NCBI GenBank assembly: GCA_034387635.1
Contig: JAOANU010000008.1
Span: 868,001 to 932,000 of the forward strand
Direction of reading: 5' to 3'
DNA length: 64,000 nt
Source of the DNA: Rhodosporidiobolus odoratus
Lineage: Eukaryota > Basidiomycota > Microbotryomycetes > Sporidiobolales > Sporidiobolaceae
The notes under the pieces are model-generated. The model was not told the DNA's origin. It saw nothing but the letters and a program-made list of their open reading frames with translations, and made no database searches. Shown here piece by piece: positions 1 through 9,319 of the stretch (the first letter of the stretch is position 1; every line of letters starts with the position of its first letter). Made by a program: the position numbers and the translations under genes.

Positions 1-447
1 GCTAGCTGACGAGTCGTGACGCCTCGTTCTAAAACCGGGGGTAATGTTGCACATGTTGCACAGAGTTTAAAACCGGTACAGTCTCGAGCCTAGCAGCGAG
101 TAGAGAGTAGTGTGAGCGACTAAAGAACAAGAGGGGGAATCCGCCTTCCCAGGCTCACTTCCAATCTCCCAACCCGCCGCTCCTATTCATCTCATCTCAT
201 CCTCCGCGCTCCTTACTCCTATCCTCATCTACACACAGAACGCCTTCGGAGCCGGACTCCCTCGTGTTAACGGGGTGTCGTACGTCTCCTTCGAATGCTT
301 CCAATACGTCCCGACAAGTTCTCACACGCCCTATACCCGCAGGCGTTTCGGCGGCAGTGTGGCCCCTCCCCGTTCTTCCCGCAAATAGGAGGTCCTTCTA
401 GAACAACCTAGTTTCCTCTTCCATTTTCTAGTCTTTGCCTCTTCCGT

Positions 448-808
448 TATATCTCGCCTCCCCCGTAGCTCTCTTGGTTCTGTTCTTTGTTGAAATCTCA
501 CCTTATTCTACCCTAGTGTAGTCCCGTCGCTTGCCGAAACCTGCGTGAGAGCTAGACTAAGCCGCCGTCCGTTCAACCTCCCGTTTTCCGCCTTACATTA
601 GATTTCGACCTTTCTCCCGGCTTCCTCTAGCTTAGCACGCCATGACTACCCCCGAAGGTTATATCTCGCCTCGTAGCTCTCTTGGTTCTGTTCTTTGTCG
701 AAATCTTATCTCATTCTACCCTAGTGTAGTCCCGTCGCTTGCTGAAACCTGCGCAAGAGCTAGACTAAGCCGCCGTCCGCTCGACCTCCCGTTTTCTGCC
801 TTACAACC
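448..808. repeat. Imperfect direct repeat, two copies of about 150 bp
   Basis: Two blocks, about 448-602 and 657-808, share a long similar stretch. It starts near TTATATCTCGCCT, passes through CCTAGTGTAGTCCCGTCG and GACTAAGCCGCCGTCCG, and ends near CCCGTTTT. They differ by scattered substitutions and small indels and are separated by about 55 bp. No convincing coding frame lies in them. They could be remains of a repetitive element or a local duplication; I see no terminal repeats or transposase that would decide this. The rest of 1-1000 shows no gene. Confidence 0.6.
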
Positions 809-1021
809 ACCGTCTTTCCCGGCTGCTTGGAATCCTCAGTCTCTCCGCGTAGCTACTGCCCTGCCGTGGAAAAGGGAGCTAGTAAGGACGATGAGACGAC
901 ACATGGTGAGAAGTCTCGTGATTGCAGAGAGAAAAACGTGCTGAGAAGGAAAATCGAAACGAAGCTAACTGTACAACCACAGCCAGGCGAGCAAGGGAAG
1001 GAGGAGGATGCATATGTCTGC

Positions 1022-1104
1022 TCAAACGAGCCTGTTGCCGCCCTGGCTCCTGCGACCCTTGGTCTTGTTCTTGTTGTCTTTTTTGCCCGCCTTCGCCTTG
1101 AAAC
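1022..1104 (-). pseudogene. Fragment of the terminal exon of a fourth Y (Lys-rich secreted) gene
   Basis: Read on the minus strand this stretch gives FKAKAGKKDNKNKTKG..SQGGNRLV-stop. That matches the last exon of the Y gene of copy B (AKAGKKDNKN...KGGNRLA-stop, near 16960-17040). The homology continues past the stop into the 3' flank: GAGCAGACATA and, further on, GTACAGTTAGCTT..TTTCGA are shared with copy B downstream of 17038. There is no upstream exon or acceptor. The fragment joins directly to the 3' flank of copy A, which itself resembles copy C. It therefore looks like a recombination junction between B-like and C-like 3' ends, not a functional gene. Confidence 0.7.
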
Positions 1105-1258
1105 GACAGAGCGAGCTGTGAGACTGGTGTCGTAAATTGCAGAATCAAAAACAGGCAACAGGGAAGAAAATCGAAAACTAAGATGACTAGCACAACCAAA
1201 CCTGAGCAGGCAAGCAAGCACGGGAGAGAGAGAGCGACGATGTATCCAAATCTGGCGC

Positions 1259-3116
1259 TCAGGCGAGCCTGTTGCCACCCTTGTTCTTGCGACCCTTCTT
1301 GGACTCGTTCTTATCGTTGTTCTTCTTGTCGCCCTTGGCCTTGAAAGGAGCGGTCACATGGTCGTCGAAGGCGCGCTACAGCCAGTTGGCAAATTGTCAG
1401 TGAGGCGAAAGGGAAGAAGCGAGTGAATCCGGTGTACCTTTCCCACCGCAGGGGCCGGGGTTTTCACCTTAAGCTCTCCGTGGGCCACCTTTGCCACATG
1501 GTCGTCAAAGGCGCGCTACAGCCAGTCGGCAAATTATCAGTGAGGCGAAAGGGGAGAAGCGAGTGAATCAGGTGTACCTTTCCCACCGCAGGGGCCGGGG
1601 TTTTCACCTTAAGCTCTCCGTGGGCCACCTTTGCCACATGGTCGTCGAAGGCGCGCTACAGCCAGTTGGCAAATTGTCAGTGAGGCGAAAGGGAAGAAGC
1701 GAGTGAATCAGGTGTACCTTTCCCACTGCAGGGGCCGGGGTTTTCACCTCAAGCTCTCCGTGGGCCACCTTTGCCACATGGTCGTCGAAGGCGCGCTACA
1801 GCCAGTTGGCAAATTGTCAGTGAGGCGAAAGGGAAGAAGCGAGTGAATCAGGTGTACCTTTCCCACTGCAGGGGCCGGGGTTTTCACCTCAAGCTCTCCG
1901 TGGGCCACCTTTGCCACATGGTCGTCGAAGGCGCGCTACAGCCAGTTGGCAAATTGTCAGTGAGGCGAAAGGGAAGAAGCGAGTGAATCAGGTGTACCTT
2001 TCCCACTGCAGGGGCCGGGGTTTTCACCTCAAGCTCTCCGTGGGCCACCTTTGCCACATGGTCGTCGAAGGCGCGCTACAGCCAGTTGGCAAATTGTCAG
2101 TGAGGCGAAAGGGAAGAAGCGAGTGAATCAGGTGTACCTTTCCCACTGCAGGGGCCGGGGTTTTCACCTCAAGCTCTCCGTGGGCCACCTTTGCCACATG
2201 GTCGTCGAAGGCGCGCTACAGCCAGTTGGCAAATTGTCAGTGAGGCGAAAGGGAAGAAGCGAGTGAATCAGGTGTACCTTTCCCACTGCAGGGGCCGGGG
2301 TTTTCACCTCAAGCTCTCCGTGGGCCACCTTTGCCACATGGTCGTCGAAGGCGCGCTACAGCCAGTTGGCAAATTGTCAGTGAGGCGAAAGGGAAGAAGC
2401 GAGTGAATCAGGTGTACCTTTCCCACTGCAGGGGCCGGGGTTTTCACCTCAAGCTCTCCGTGGGCCACCTTTGCCACATGGTCGTCAAAGGCGCGCTACA
2501 GCCAGTTGGCAAATTGTCAGTGAGGCGAAAGGGAAGAAGCGAGTGAATCAGGTGTACCTTTCCCACTGCAGGGGCCGGGGTTTTCACCTCAAGCTCTCCG
2601 TGGGCCACCTTTGCCACATGGTCGTCGAAGGCGCGCTACAGCCAGTTGGCAAATTGTCAGTGAGGCGAAAGGGAAGAAGCGAGTGAATCAGGTGTACCTT
2701 TCCCACCGCAGGGGCCGGGGTTTTCACCTCAAGCTCTCCGGGGGCCACCTTTGCCACATGATCGTCGAAGGCGCGCTACAGCCAGTTGGCAAATTGTCAG
2801 TGAGGCGAAAGATTGTCAGTGAGGCGAAAGGGAAGAAGCGAGTGAATCAGGTGTACCTTTCCCACTGCAGGGGCCGGGGTTTTCACCTCAAGCTCTCCGT
2901 GGGCTACCTTTGCCACATGGTCGAAGGCGCGCTACAGCCAGTTGGCAAATTGTCAGTGAGGCGAAAGGGAAGAAGCGAGAGGCAGCGAAAAAGTCAACAT
3001 GGCAATTGCGGAGCGGAGGAAGGGGAAGGAGAACGCACAGCAGGCTCAGCGAGAGCCGGGAGGGCGGAAAGACTGGCGCCGGTGAGGGTAAGAGCGGTGA
3101 GGATGGAGAGACGCAT
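1259..3116 (-). CDS. Y gene, copy A: secreted protein of tandem 25-26-residue cassettes with Gly-Lys-Arg borders
   Basis: Thirteen exons, twelve introns, all phase 0. Exon 1 (3039-3116) encodes a signal peptide, MRLSILTALTLTGASLSALP then ALAEPA. Eleven cassette exons follow, starting at 2931, 2775, 2635 and then every 140 bp down to 1515. Each has 26 codons (25 in the first), beginning RAFDDHVAKVAHGE and ending TPAPAVGK. The terminal exon 1259-1375 begins like a cassette (RAFDDHV), then switches to the family C-terminus KGRKNKGGNRLA. Each cassette intron is 62 nt, GTACAC...CTGTAG (81 nt for the first, which has a 19-bp duplication). Joining exons puts K next to R, so GKR recurs eleven times. 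Such dibasic sites are typical Kex2 targets in fungal secreted repeat precursors; processing is inferred. Predicted product about 349 aa. Exons 2-3 of the B and C relatives are missing: intron 1 fuses straight into the cassette intron. Signal peptide, splice signals and intact frame make it credible; function unknown. Confidence 0.75.
1353..2980 (-). repeat. 140-bp exon-plus-intron tandem array
   Basis: The period is exactly 140 bp from 1375 to 2775, with one 156-bp step (a 19-bp intronic duplication and a 3-bp exonic deletion). The unit is one 78-nt exon and one 62-nt intron of Y copy A. Units are almost identical in both exon and intron. Most differences are silent (TTC/TTT, GCA/GCG); one changes Glu to Lys (GAG/AAG). 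Equal conservation of exon and intron suggests recent unequal crossing-over or gene conversion. The ancestral unit is recognisable in Y copy C: exon 4 (19985-20074), its intron, and the start of exon 5. Confidence 0.9.
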
Positions 3117-3267
3117 GTCGTTGTGGTGTCGAGGTCGAGGTCGAGGTGGTGAGGTGGTGGAGGAGAGCGGAGGAGAGCGGAGGAGAAGCTGAGAGCAGAG
3201 GAAGGTGTGTGAAGAAGAGAGAGAGGCGATATTCCGGTACGCCGATTGTAGCCGTCTCGAGGTAGAA

Positions 3268-3281
3268 TGTTTAGCCAAACA
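3268..3281. promoter_or_regulatory. 14-bp palindrome upstream of Y copy A
   Basis: TGTTTAGCCAAACA, one base from the perfect palindrome TGTTTGGCCAAACA, lies about 150 bp upstream of the copy A start at 3116. It sits in a block of about 100 bp (3240-3345) that is also conserved upstream of copies B and C. A binding site for a dimeric regulator is an inference. Confidence 0.55.
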
Positions 3282-3505
3282 TCGCAATATGAATTCCGCC
3301 GGCGGTTGGAAACCAAATCTGGGTTCGGTCCGAGGTGGTCCTGCTACGGAGTGTCGCGGAGGTGATTCCTGAATGGACCGCATGAGCCAAAGGAAGCGTT
3401 GACTGATTCACCCCAGGCGGGAAAAGCGATGAATCATGGAAGCATCGAGGAGGGGAAGCATGAATGCTGAGGTGAAAATGATGGCAGTGCATTCACCTCG
3501 AGCTG

Positions 3506-4174
3506 TTAGGCGAGTAAGCTGCGTCCATGTCGTGAATGAATGCATACTTCACGACCGAACAGGATGTTGCGGCTGAGGCTCATCGTCGGAGTGCTTGCTC
3601 TCCACGCACCCTCACCAACGTCGAGCTGCCGTTGTGGGTAAGCACCCATAGAGCTGAGCTCTTCTTCCGCTACCGTAGAGTTCGGCTGAGAAAACCGACT
3701 TGCTTGCTGTCAGGGCCGGGTTAAGAGGTCAGAACAGCGCGAGGAAGAAAGAAAGAACCAAAACAGGGGAAGCGCACCTTGGCCAATGCTCGCTAGATAG
3801 GCCGAAAGCAGACAGTCAGCCGAGGTGCAGGCGAGACAGAGAGCCTAAAGCCGCGTACTTCGGTCTTCGAGCGCTCAGCGGGCTTCGCCATGTCATCGTT
3901 AAATTGCTTCATCCGGGCATCCTTCTCCTTCGCTTCTCGGTGTTCGCGGGCAAAGGGTGTTTCCCGGCCAGGCTTGTAGTCCTTTGGTGGAACACTGCGC
4001 GCAAGGAGTATCGGTCAACCCGGAAACGTTGATGGGCATATGCGAGGTTCGAGGGACAAGTCAGAAAAGAACCAAGAAAACGTACGAGGGGCCAAGCCGT
4101 TCGCGGAACCCGTCAATTTCCTCAGGTTGCTGGCGTCTGCGGGCCGCTAAGGCTTTGTCCTGTGGGGTCGACAT
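3506..4174 (-). CDS. X gene, copy A: small charged protein, C-terminal frame shifted relative to copy B
   Basis: Four exons: 4086-4174, 3859-3994, 3778-3792 and 3506-3706, predicted 146 aa. It starts MSTPQDKALAARRRQQPEE; copy B starts MSGPSQRP. Exon 1 is 89 nt in both, with the same phase-2 junction. The middle (FAREHREAKEKDARMKQFN) is strongly charged and probably helical. The 15-nt micro-exon encodes RALAK in both A and B. In exon 4 one base is missing relative to copy B after FSQ. The DNA still carries the TACGGTAGCGGAAGAAGAGC stretch (YGSGRRA in copy B), but here it is read in another frame, to a stop at 3506. It lies upstream of Y copy A on the same strand. Function unknown; it may be a decaying paralogue. 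Confidence 0.5.
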
Positions 4175-5068
4175 GGAGGAACGACGAGAAGCTAGAGAAG
4201 GGGAATGGTTTCAACGGCAGTCAGAGGAGGCAGTCATATCGGTCGAGGACAGGCCCCTGGTTTCGGTGCAAGTTCCTGCCCTGGCCTCCGTGAGATGCAC
4301 AGCCCACTCAACGAGCTTGTACAACAGAGCAACTGTGGCGGTGAGGCGGAAGGTGAGCAAGGAGAACCTGACTGAACGCGCGACCAGGCGCGCCGTCGTA
4401 GACTGGACGCTGACGGGAGGGGCAGGCGAAGGCAAGGGTAGAGGACAACATGTACGCCGGAGCGCTTATGAGCGGCATTGTTGAGGCCGCGGACAGAGAG
4501 AAAGGAGAGATTGGCGAGAAGGGCAAGCGATGGAGGCGTACCCTCGCGCCGCCAATTCCGCAAGCTGGCTCAGCGATCCGACCACAGCTAAGTTTGCCGT
4601 ACTCGGTATGCGTACCCCGTCTATAATGTTGAACCCACCAGGCGACGCCGAAATGGAACGTAGTTGAGGAGGACATACAGACGATGTTGTGCACCACGGG
4701 ACAGGATGAGACTCGCCGAGACACTTTCGAAAATGTGACTTCGTCCTACAAAAGCGCCACTGGCGTCGTAGAGAGAGATCGAGCAGTGTTAGAGGGGAAA
4801 AGAAATGAAAATCGTCAATCATGAGGTTGGTTCCGCAAACTGCACTCAGCTTCGGCTTGGAGGTTATCTAGCACCGCAAAGAGGCTCGAAGCATTCTTGC
4901 CTCCCTAGGAAGCGGTCCGACGCCTTTGACGACCGTAATGCGCCCGCTTTCCACCGCAGCGCTTTGCTTGTTGTGAGCGGCAGAGGGGAACACGCTAAGC
5001 CAAGCGAAGGACCGCGGGCGTCATACTACCCGCTGACGTCGACTTACGCGTCTCCAGTTACACTTCAG
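4175..5068. other. No gene recognised
   Basis: Upstream flank of X copy A. Several short frames occur on both strands, but none shows a domain, a believable start and splice pattern, or similarity to the other X-Y modules that I could follow. Confidence 0.4.
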
Positions 5069-5668
5069 ATGTCTTCGTACCGATTTTTCACCCCTCCTCC
5101 GCCTGACCCTCGAGATCAAGTGCGTCGAACGTTCGAGGGCGGGCCGCACCTTTGCATCGAGGTCGTCAAGCTCGTCCTCACCGACCTCTACAGGGACGTT
5201 GCGAGCCAGCCCCAACCCATACACGAATATAAACCGCAAATGAACTTCATTCCGCTTTTCTTGCTTCGCCCTTGCCTTTATCTTGACTTATCCTCCATCA
5301 ACCAGATTTGTCACCACAGCTCCTTCGCTCCCCTCAATTGTATTGCCTCCGTCGAGAAGCGCAGTCCCGCCTGCACTCAGCCTCCAAGCCTTCATGCGCT
5401 TTTTCTTCCTCCTTCTCGAAGAGTGTCTTCTCGACCTCAAGTTGAAAGCCCTGTTCTCCTGTGGCCTCATCTCCGCCATATCCACTCTTTCCGACTGCGA
5501 GACAGGGCGACTCAAGTCCCGAGCACGGATGTCACCCTGTCGAGATCTGCCACGCTTGCCGACCGCGAAGAAACAATCGCGAAGACCAGGACGCTGGCCA
5601 AGAAACAGCACACGACACGCGGAAAACGCCAGCCTCTACCCAAGCACCCAGATTGTGTATACCCATGA
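5069..5668 (+). CDS. Uncertain ORF, proline-rich start
   Basis: Open frame of about 200 codons from ATG at 5069 (MSSYRFFTPPPPDPRD) to a stop at 5668; the frame is open upstream to 4805. I recognise no domain. It contains a hydrophobic stretch (FIPLFLLRPCLYLDL) and a basic C-terminus. It converges on the 3' end of PRP17 with about 170 bp between them. Frame length alone is weak evidence in GC-rich DNA. The true gene, if any, may be spliced. Confidence 0.25.
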   Translation: MSSYRFFTPPPPDPRDQVRRTFEGGPHLCIEVVKLVLTDLYRDVASQPQPIHEYKPQMNFIPLFLLRPCLYLDLSSINQICHHSSFAPLNCIASVEKRSPACTQPPSLHALFLPPSRRVSSRPQVESPVLLWPHLRHIHSFRLRDRATQVPSTDVTLSRSATLADREETIAKTRTLAKKQHTTRGKRQPLPKHPDCVYP

Positions 5669-5840
5669 CAGAAGCGGACTCTAGCATGCTCGTGCACATC
5701 CACCTCGCGACAAGAATTCCAGAATAAGAAGAAATACAAACTCGCGTAGATTTGGCACTGTTTCTCTCTTGCACAGCCTGACTGCATACAGTCGACATTC
5801 CTCCGCCAACGTCTGGTGCCGCCCGGTCCGGCTAGGCTAC

Positions 5841-8800
5841 CTAATCCCACAACTTGATGAGGCCGTCCCAAGACGAGGTGATGAGTTTACTCTGCGCGAC
5901 GCAAAAGGAAACAGCCAGAAACGGGGTCAGCTCAGTCCTTGGCGAACATGAACCCACAGGCGGGGCTCACGACGAGACAGAGGCAGGGAGAAGGAACGAG
6001 AGCGGAAGAGGAAGAAGCAAAAACAACGTACCGTCTCATGGGGCAACCACTCATGCCCAATGATTACCTGTTTATGAGCCCTATTCAACCTCCCCACGAT
6101 CCGACTCGACTTGAAGTCCCAAAAGACCATATTTCCCTGTCCATCTCCGGAACTGAGGAATCGACCATCGGGACTGAAGCGAGGTTCGCAGGCATAACCG
6201 GCGATGGTGTGACCTGCGAAACGTTTTTTGCGCTGTAGGTCATGCACGTTAGGTTGAGGAGAAGGAACGGATGGATGAAAGAGGGGTATCGAGCGGGGGC
6301 GGTATCAGTCAACGTCCACTGACGGGTGGGAAGATGAGAAAAGCGTACGTTCTGCTTGAACGTGTCAGCTCCGAACAGCAAGATCTGGTTGTCAAGCGAA
6401 GTTGCCGCGAGCCACTTGCCTGCAATAGCCGAGAGAACGAAAGATAACATCAGAAAAAGCAGGTTCAACCCGCATGGTCGACTCATACGAAAAGTCAAAC
6501 AACGCAAACGCACCATTCGGATGAACCCCGACAGCCGGCATACTATGCATAGCCGGATCGGCAATCAATTTGATCGGTACGGGAATATCGAAATCCCAAA
6601 CCCTCATAGTCTTGTCATCACTAGTCGTAACGAATCGTCGATTTTCATCCACAAACGTAATCGTGTTGACCGGTCCTAGGTGTTGATCGTATTCTTGGGT
6701 AATCTGGTTCGAACGGATGTCGTACTACCCAACGAATGAAGAGTGAGATGCGAGTGTGGGTGAGGTGGGAGGAGACGTGGACGGAAGACGCACCTGGATA
6801 ACCTTCTTGTCACTCATACCCGCCAAGAACGTATGCTGTTGTTCCGGATGGAACTTGATGCAATACGGAATCTTGCCATTCGAGAAAGCGGCTTTGCACT
6901 GACCTACCAGTCGCCACACAAGAAAGAAAAAAGGAGGGGTCAGCAATCTAGCTCGTTCGCACACGCAACGGAGCAGGGAAAGGAATGAACGCACCCGTCT
7001 CGGTATCCCACAGCTTCATCTGTCGATCAAAAGCGGCACTGAGGAATTCACCTCCAGAATTGTTGAACTCGACATCGTGAACGGCTTTCGAGTGACCCAT
7101 GAAAGTACGAAGACATTTCCCTTCGCGGTAGATGTCCCAGAGCTACTCGATAGTTTGCAGAAGTTCGAGTTCGCCGTCGGTTATAGTCAGCTAACAGAGC
7201 GACGAAAGGGCCGAGGGGTAAGATGACAACGCACCTTGATCCTCGTATCCAAACTAGCACTAAGAACCATATGTCCACTAGTAGGGAACAACCTGATCCG
7301 ACTAACTCCCTTTGTGTGGCCACTCCAGGTATGAATGCATTTCTTGGGAACGAAAGATTCGATGCCATCGTCCAGAGATCGGGGTTTGTCGAGTCGTTCA
7401 GCCGAGGTGGGGAGGAGGATGTCGGCGGAAGTGGGGATGGAGAGGTAGGTTCGACCGAGGTAGTCGTGCGTTTCTTTGGCTGTGGGTCGCGCGAGGGAGG
7501 AGGAGGAGAGCCAGGGCAAGCGCGAAGTAGAGAGACGCGGTAGACAGGCAGGCAGAGGACGAGCGAGGCGCAGAATCAGTAAGAGACTGGTCCATGAGAA
7601 AGCGATTATGAGATACGCACCATGCAACACACTCTTCTCCTCACCCCACCCAACCTCCTTCCCATTCCTCGCCTCCATCTCCTTCTTCCTCCTCTGCTCC
7701 TTATTCAACAACGGTCCACCATGTTCCTCCTGCCACTCGTACTCTTCCTGAGTCGGCACCGCCGGGACATTCGACTCGCCGTCCCAGCCCGCCCACGGTC
7801 CCAGGTATTCCCTCTGTTCCTTCTTCTCCTTCTTAGCCTTCTTCGCCGGTTGAGGTCCTTCTTCCTCGTCCCCTTCCGCAGTCTCATTCTCTCCCGCTCC
7901 CTCTGCCTCACCCTCTCCTTCCGCTCCCTCCTCTTCATCATCCGGATCGTCAAACTCCCCCAACCTCCCCTTCGCCTTGCGCTTCCTCCTAATCTCCTTA
8001 ACCTCCTTCCTACTCCTCTTGAAATCACTAACCAACACTCCCCCATTCTGGTACGCCGCATGAACGTTTCCAGAGAATTCGGATACGAGACCGTTGGAGG
8101 AAGTGGAGAGGGAGCCGGAGGCGATGGAGGGGTTGGCGGCGTAACCTAGGACATGGAAGGAACGTTGTTGTTCGGCGAAGGTTTGCGCAGAGAAGTGTTG
8201 TTGTTCGACGTGACCTGCGGATGGGTAGGCGAGAGCAACATAGGAGTCAATCAGCATGAACGACCGGGTTTTTTCTTTCTGCCTCTGCAGGGAATGACTG
8301 GGATTTGCCGCCAGTACCACTTCGCGGAAAGGTCGCACAAACGCCTCATAAGAGCACAAAGAGCGTGTCGTCTAATTCAGGTCAGGCGGAAAGACAAAGG
8401 TCGGGTACCGCCAGCTCTGACTGGTGCCCCGAAGGTGAAAGTAAGAGGGCGATGCAAGAGGGAAAGAGCCTCACCGGTCAAGGCATTCTGTCTCTCGAGT
8501 CTCTCGTCGTCCCACGGGTTCTTGGGACCCTGTACAGGTGCGGTAAGAGCTGAATGAGGAGCATTGTAGAAAATGACGGAGGTGTTGGAGTGAGGGAGGA
8601 GGGAGGAGGGGGCGGAGGGGTCGAACTGGGCGGTGGGGTCGTCGAAGCAAGGGTCAGTGTGCTACGTGGAACCGAAGAGGGCGTGGGAACTGGGCGTACT
8701 TGAGCAATCACTTCAGGTCTGGCATCGACCAGTGCATCCGGTTTGTCGCCTTGTCTCGCTCCGGCATGGTGTTCCTTGGCTTCCTGTTGCACTTGCTTAA

Positions 8801-8969
8801 GTCCAAAGGCGTCTGTAGGGTCGTACTGGTCGTCGTCGTCGTCGTTGCCAGTTCGAGGTTGATCGGAGTTGAAAGTGGTGTCGAGGTTGACGGAGGGACG
8901 TGGTATGGCAGCTGCTGGAGGAGGAGATGGCGAGGGAGAGGGAGTGCCGTAGTCTGCTAACGACTGCAT
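5841..8969 (-). CDS. PRP17: Pre-mRNA splicing factor Prp17 (Cdc40), WD40 protein
   Basis: Prp17 is a spliceosomal WD40 protein needed for the second catalytic step. The start is ATG at 8969 (MQSLADYG); a frame opens slightly upstream only through GTG. The N-terminal part carries a low-complexity acidic segment and the family segment [16 protein letters not shown] middle region has [20 protein letters not shown], a long acidic stretch and [12 protein letters not shown]. The C-terminal WD40 propeller is spread over several exons: [105 protein letters not shown] and, at the end, [18 protein letters not shown]. The order and the DIP...AMHSMPAV block are typical of Prp17. About eight introns of ordinary length. 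It is transcribed divergently from the zinc-finger gene. Confidence 0.92.
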
Positions 8970-9319
8970 CCTGGATGTCACTGAGACGTACTACAAGCCA
9001 GCAGACGGTCGAGTGATGGGGACTGGCAATACAAATTCGAGTTGACAGTTTGTATTGACATTACAGATGAGTATATTTCCGATAAACAAGTCACCTCAAC
9101 TCGCTCAGGCTATTTTACCGAGAGGATCAGATAGTATAGGAGAGTAAGAGCGAGATTCTAGGCTAGACCAGTCAGGCTAGACTGCTAGCAATGGTAAATG
9201 TTGGTTTCGGTGGTTCAGCTTCGTCGAATTTTCTTTCCTTCCCCTCACTCGTTCCCTTCGCTTCGCCTGACCTCGTTTCCCTTGCCTCCACTGCTACAGT
9301 CTGTATCACATTCAACAAC
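8970..9319. promoter_or_regulatory. Shared 5' region between PRP17 and the zinc-finger gene
   Basis: About 350 bp separates the two divergent start codons, so both promoters must lie here or overlap it. The stretch from about 9000 to 9190 is richer in A and T than its surroundings. I cannot assign a specific factor site. Confidence 0.4.

Noticed and set aside
1..1000. LTR retroelement
   Set aside because: Direct repeats are present, but I found no terminal TG...CA pair, primer-binding site or gag/pol coding sequence.
1353..2980. CRISPR-like or satellite array
   Set aside because: Units are contiguous and 140 bp long with no unique spacers, and each contains a coding exon and an intron of a gene family present elsewhere in the window.
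1491..3192. Series of 71-codon plus-strand ORFs repeated every 140 bp (MPHGR...)
   Set aside because: They are the reverse reading of the exon-intron cassettes of Y copy A. The minus strand has the signal peptide, splice sites and family C-terminus; the plus strand has none of these.
7187..8359. 390-codon single-exon minus-strand protein
   Set aside because: It reads through introns of PRP17; the spliced model gives the expected WD40 order.
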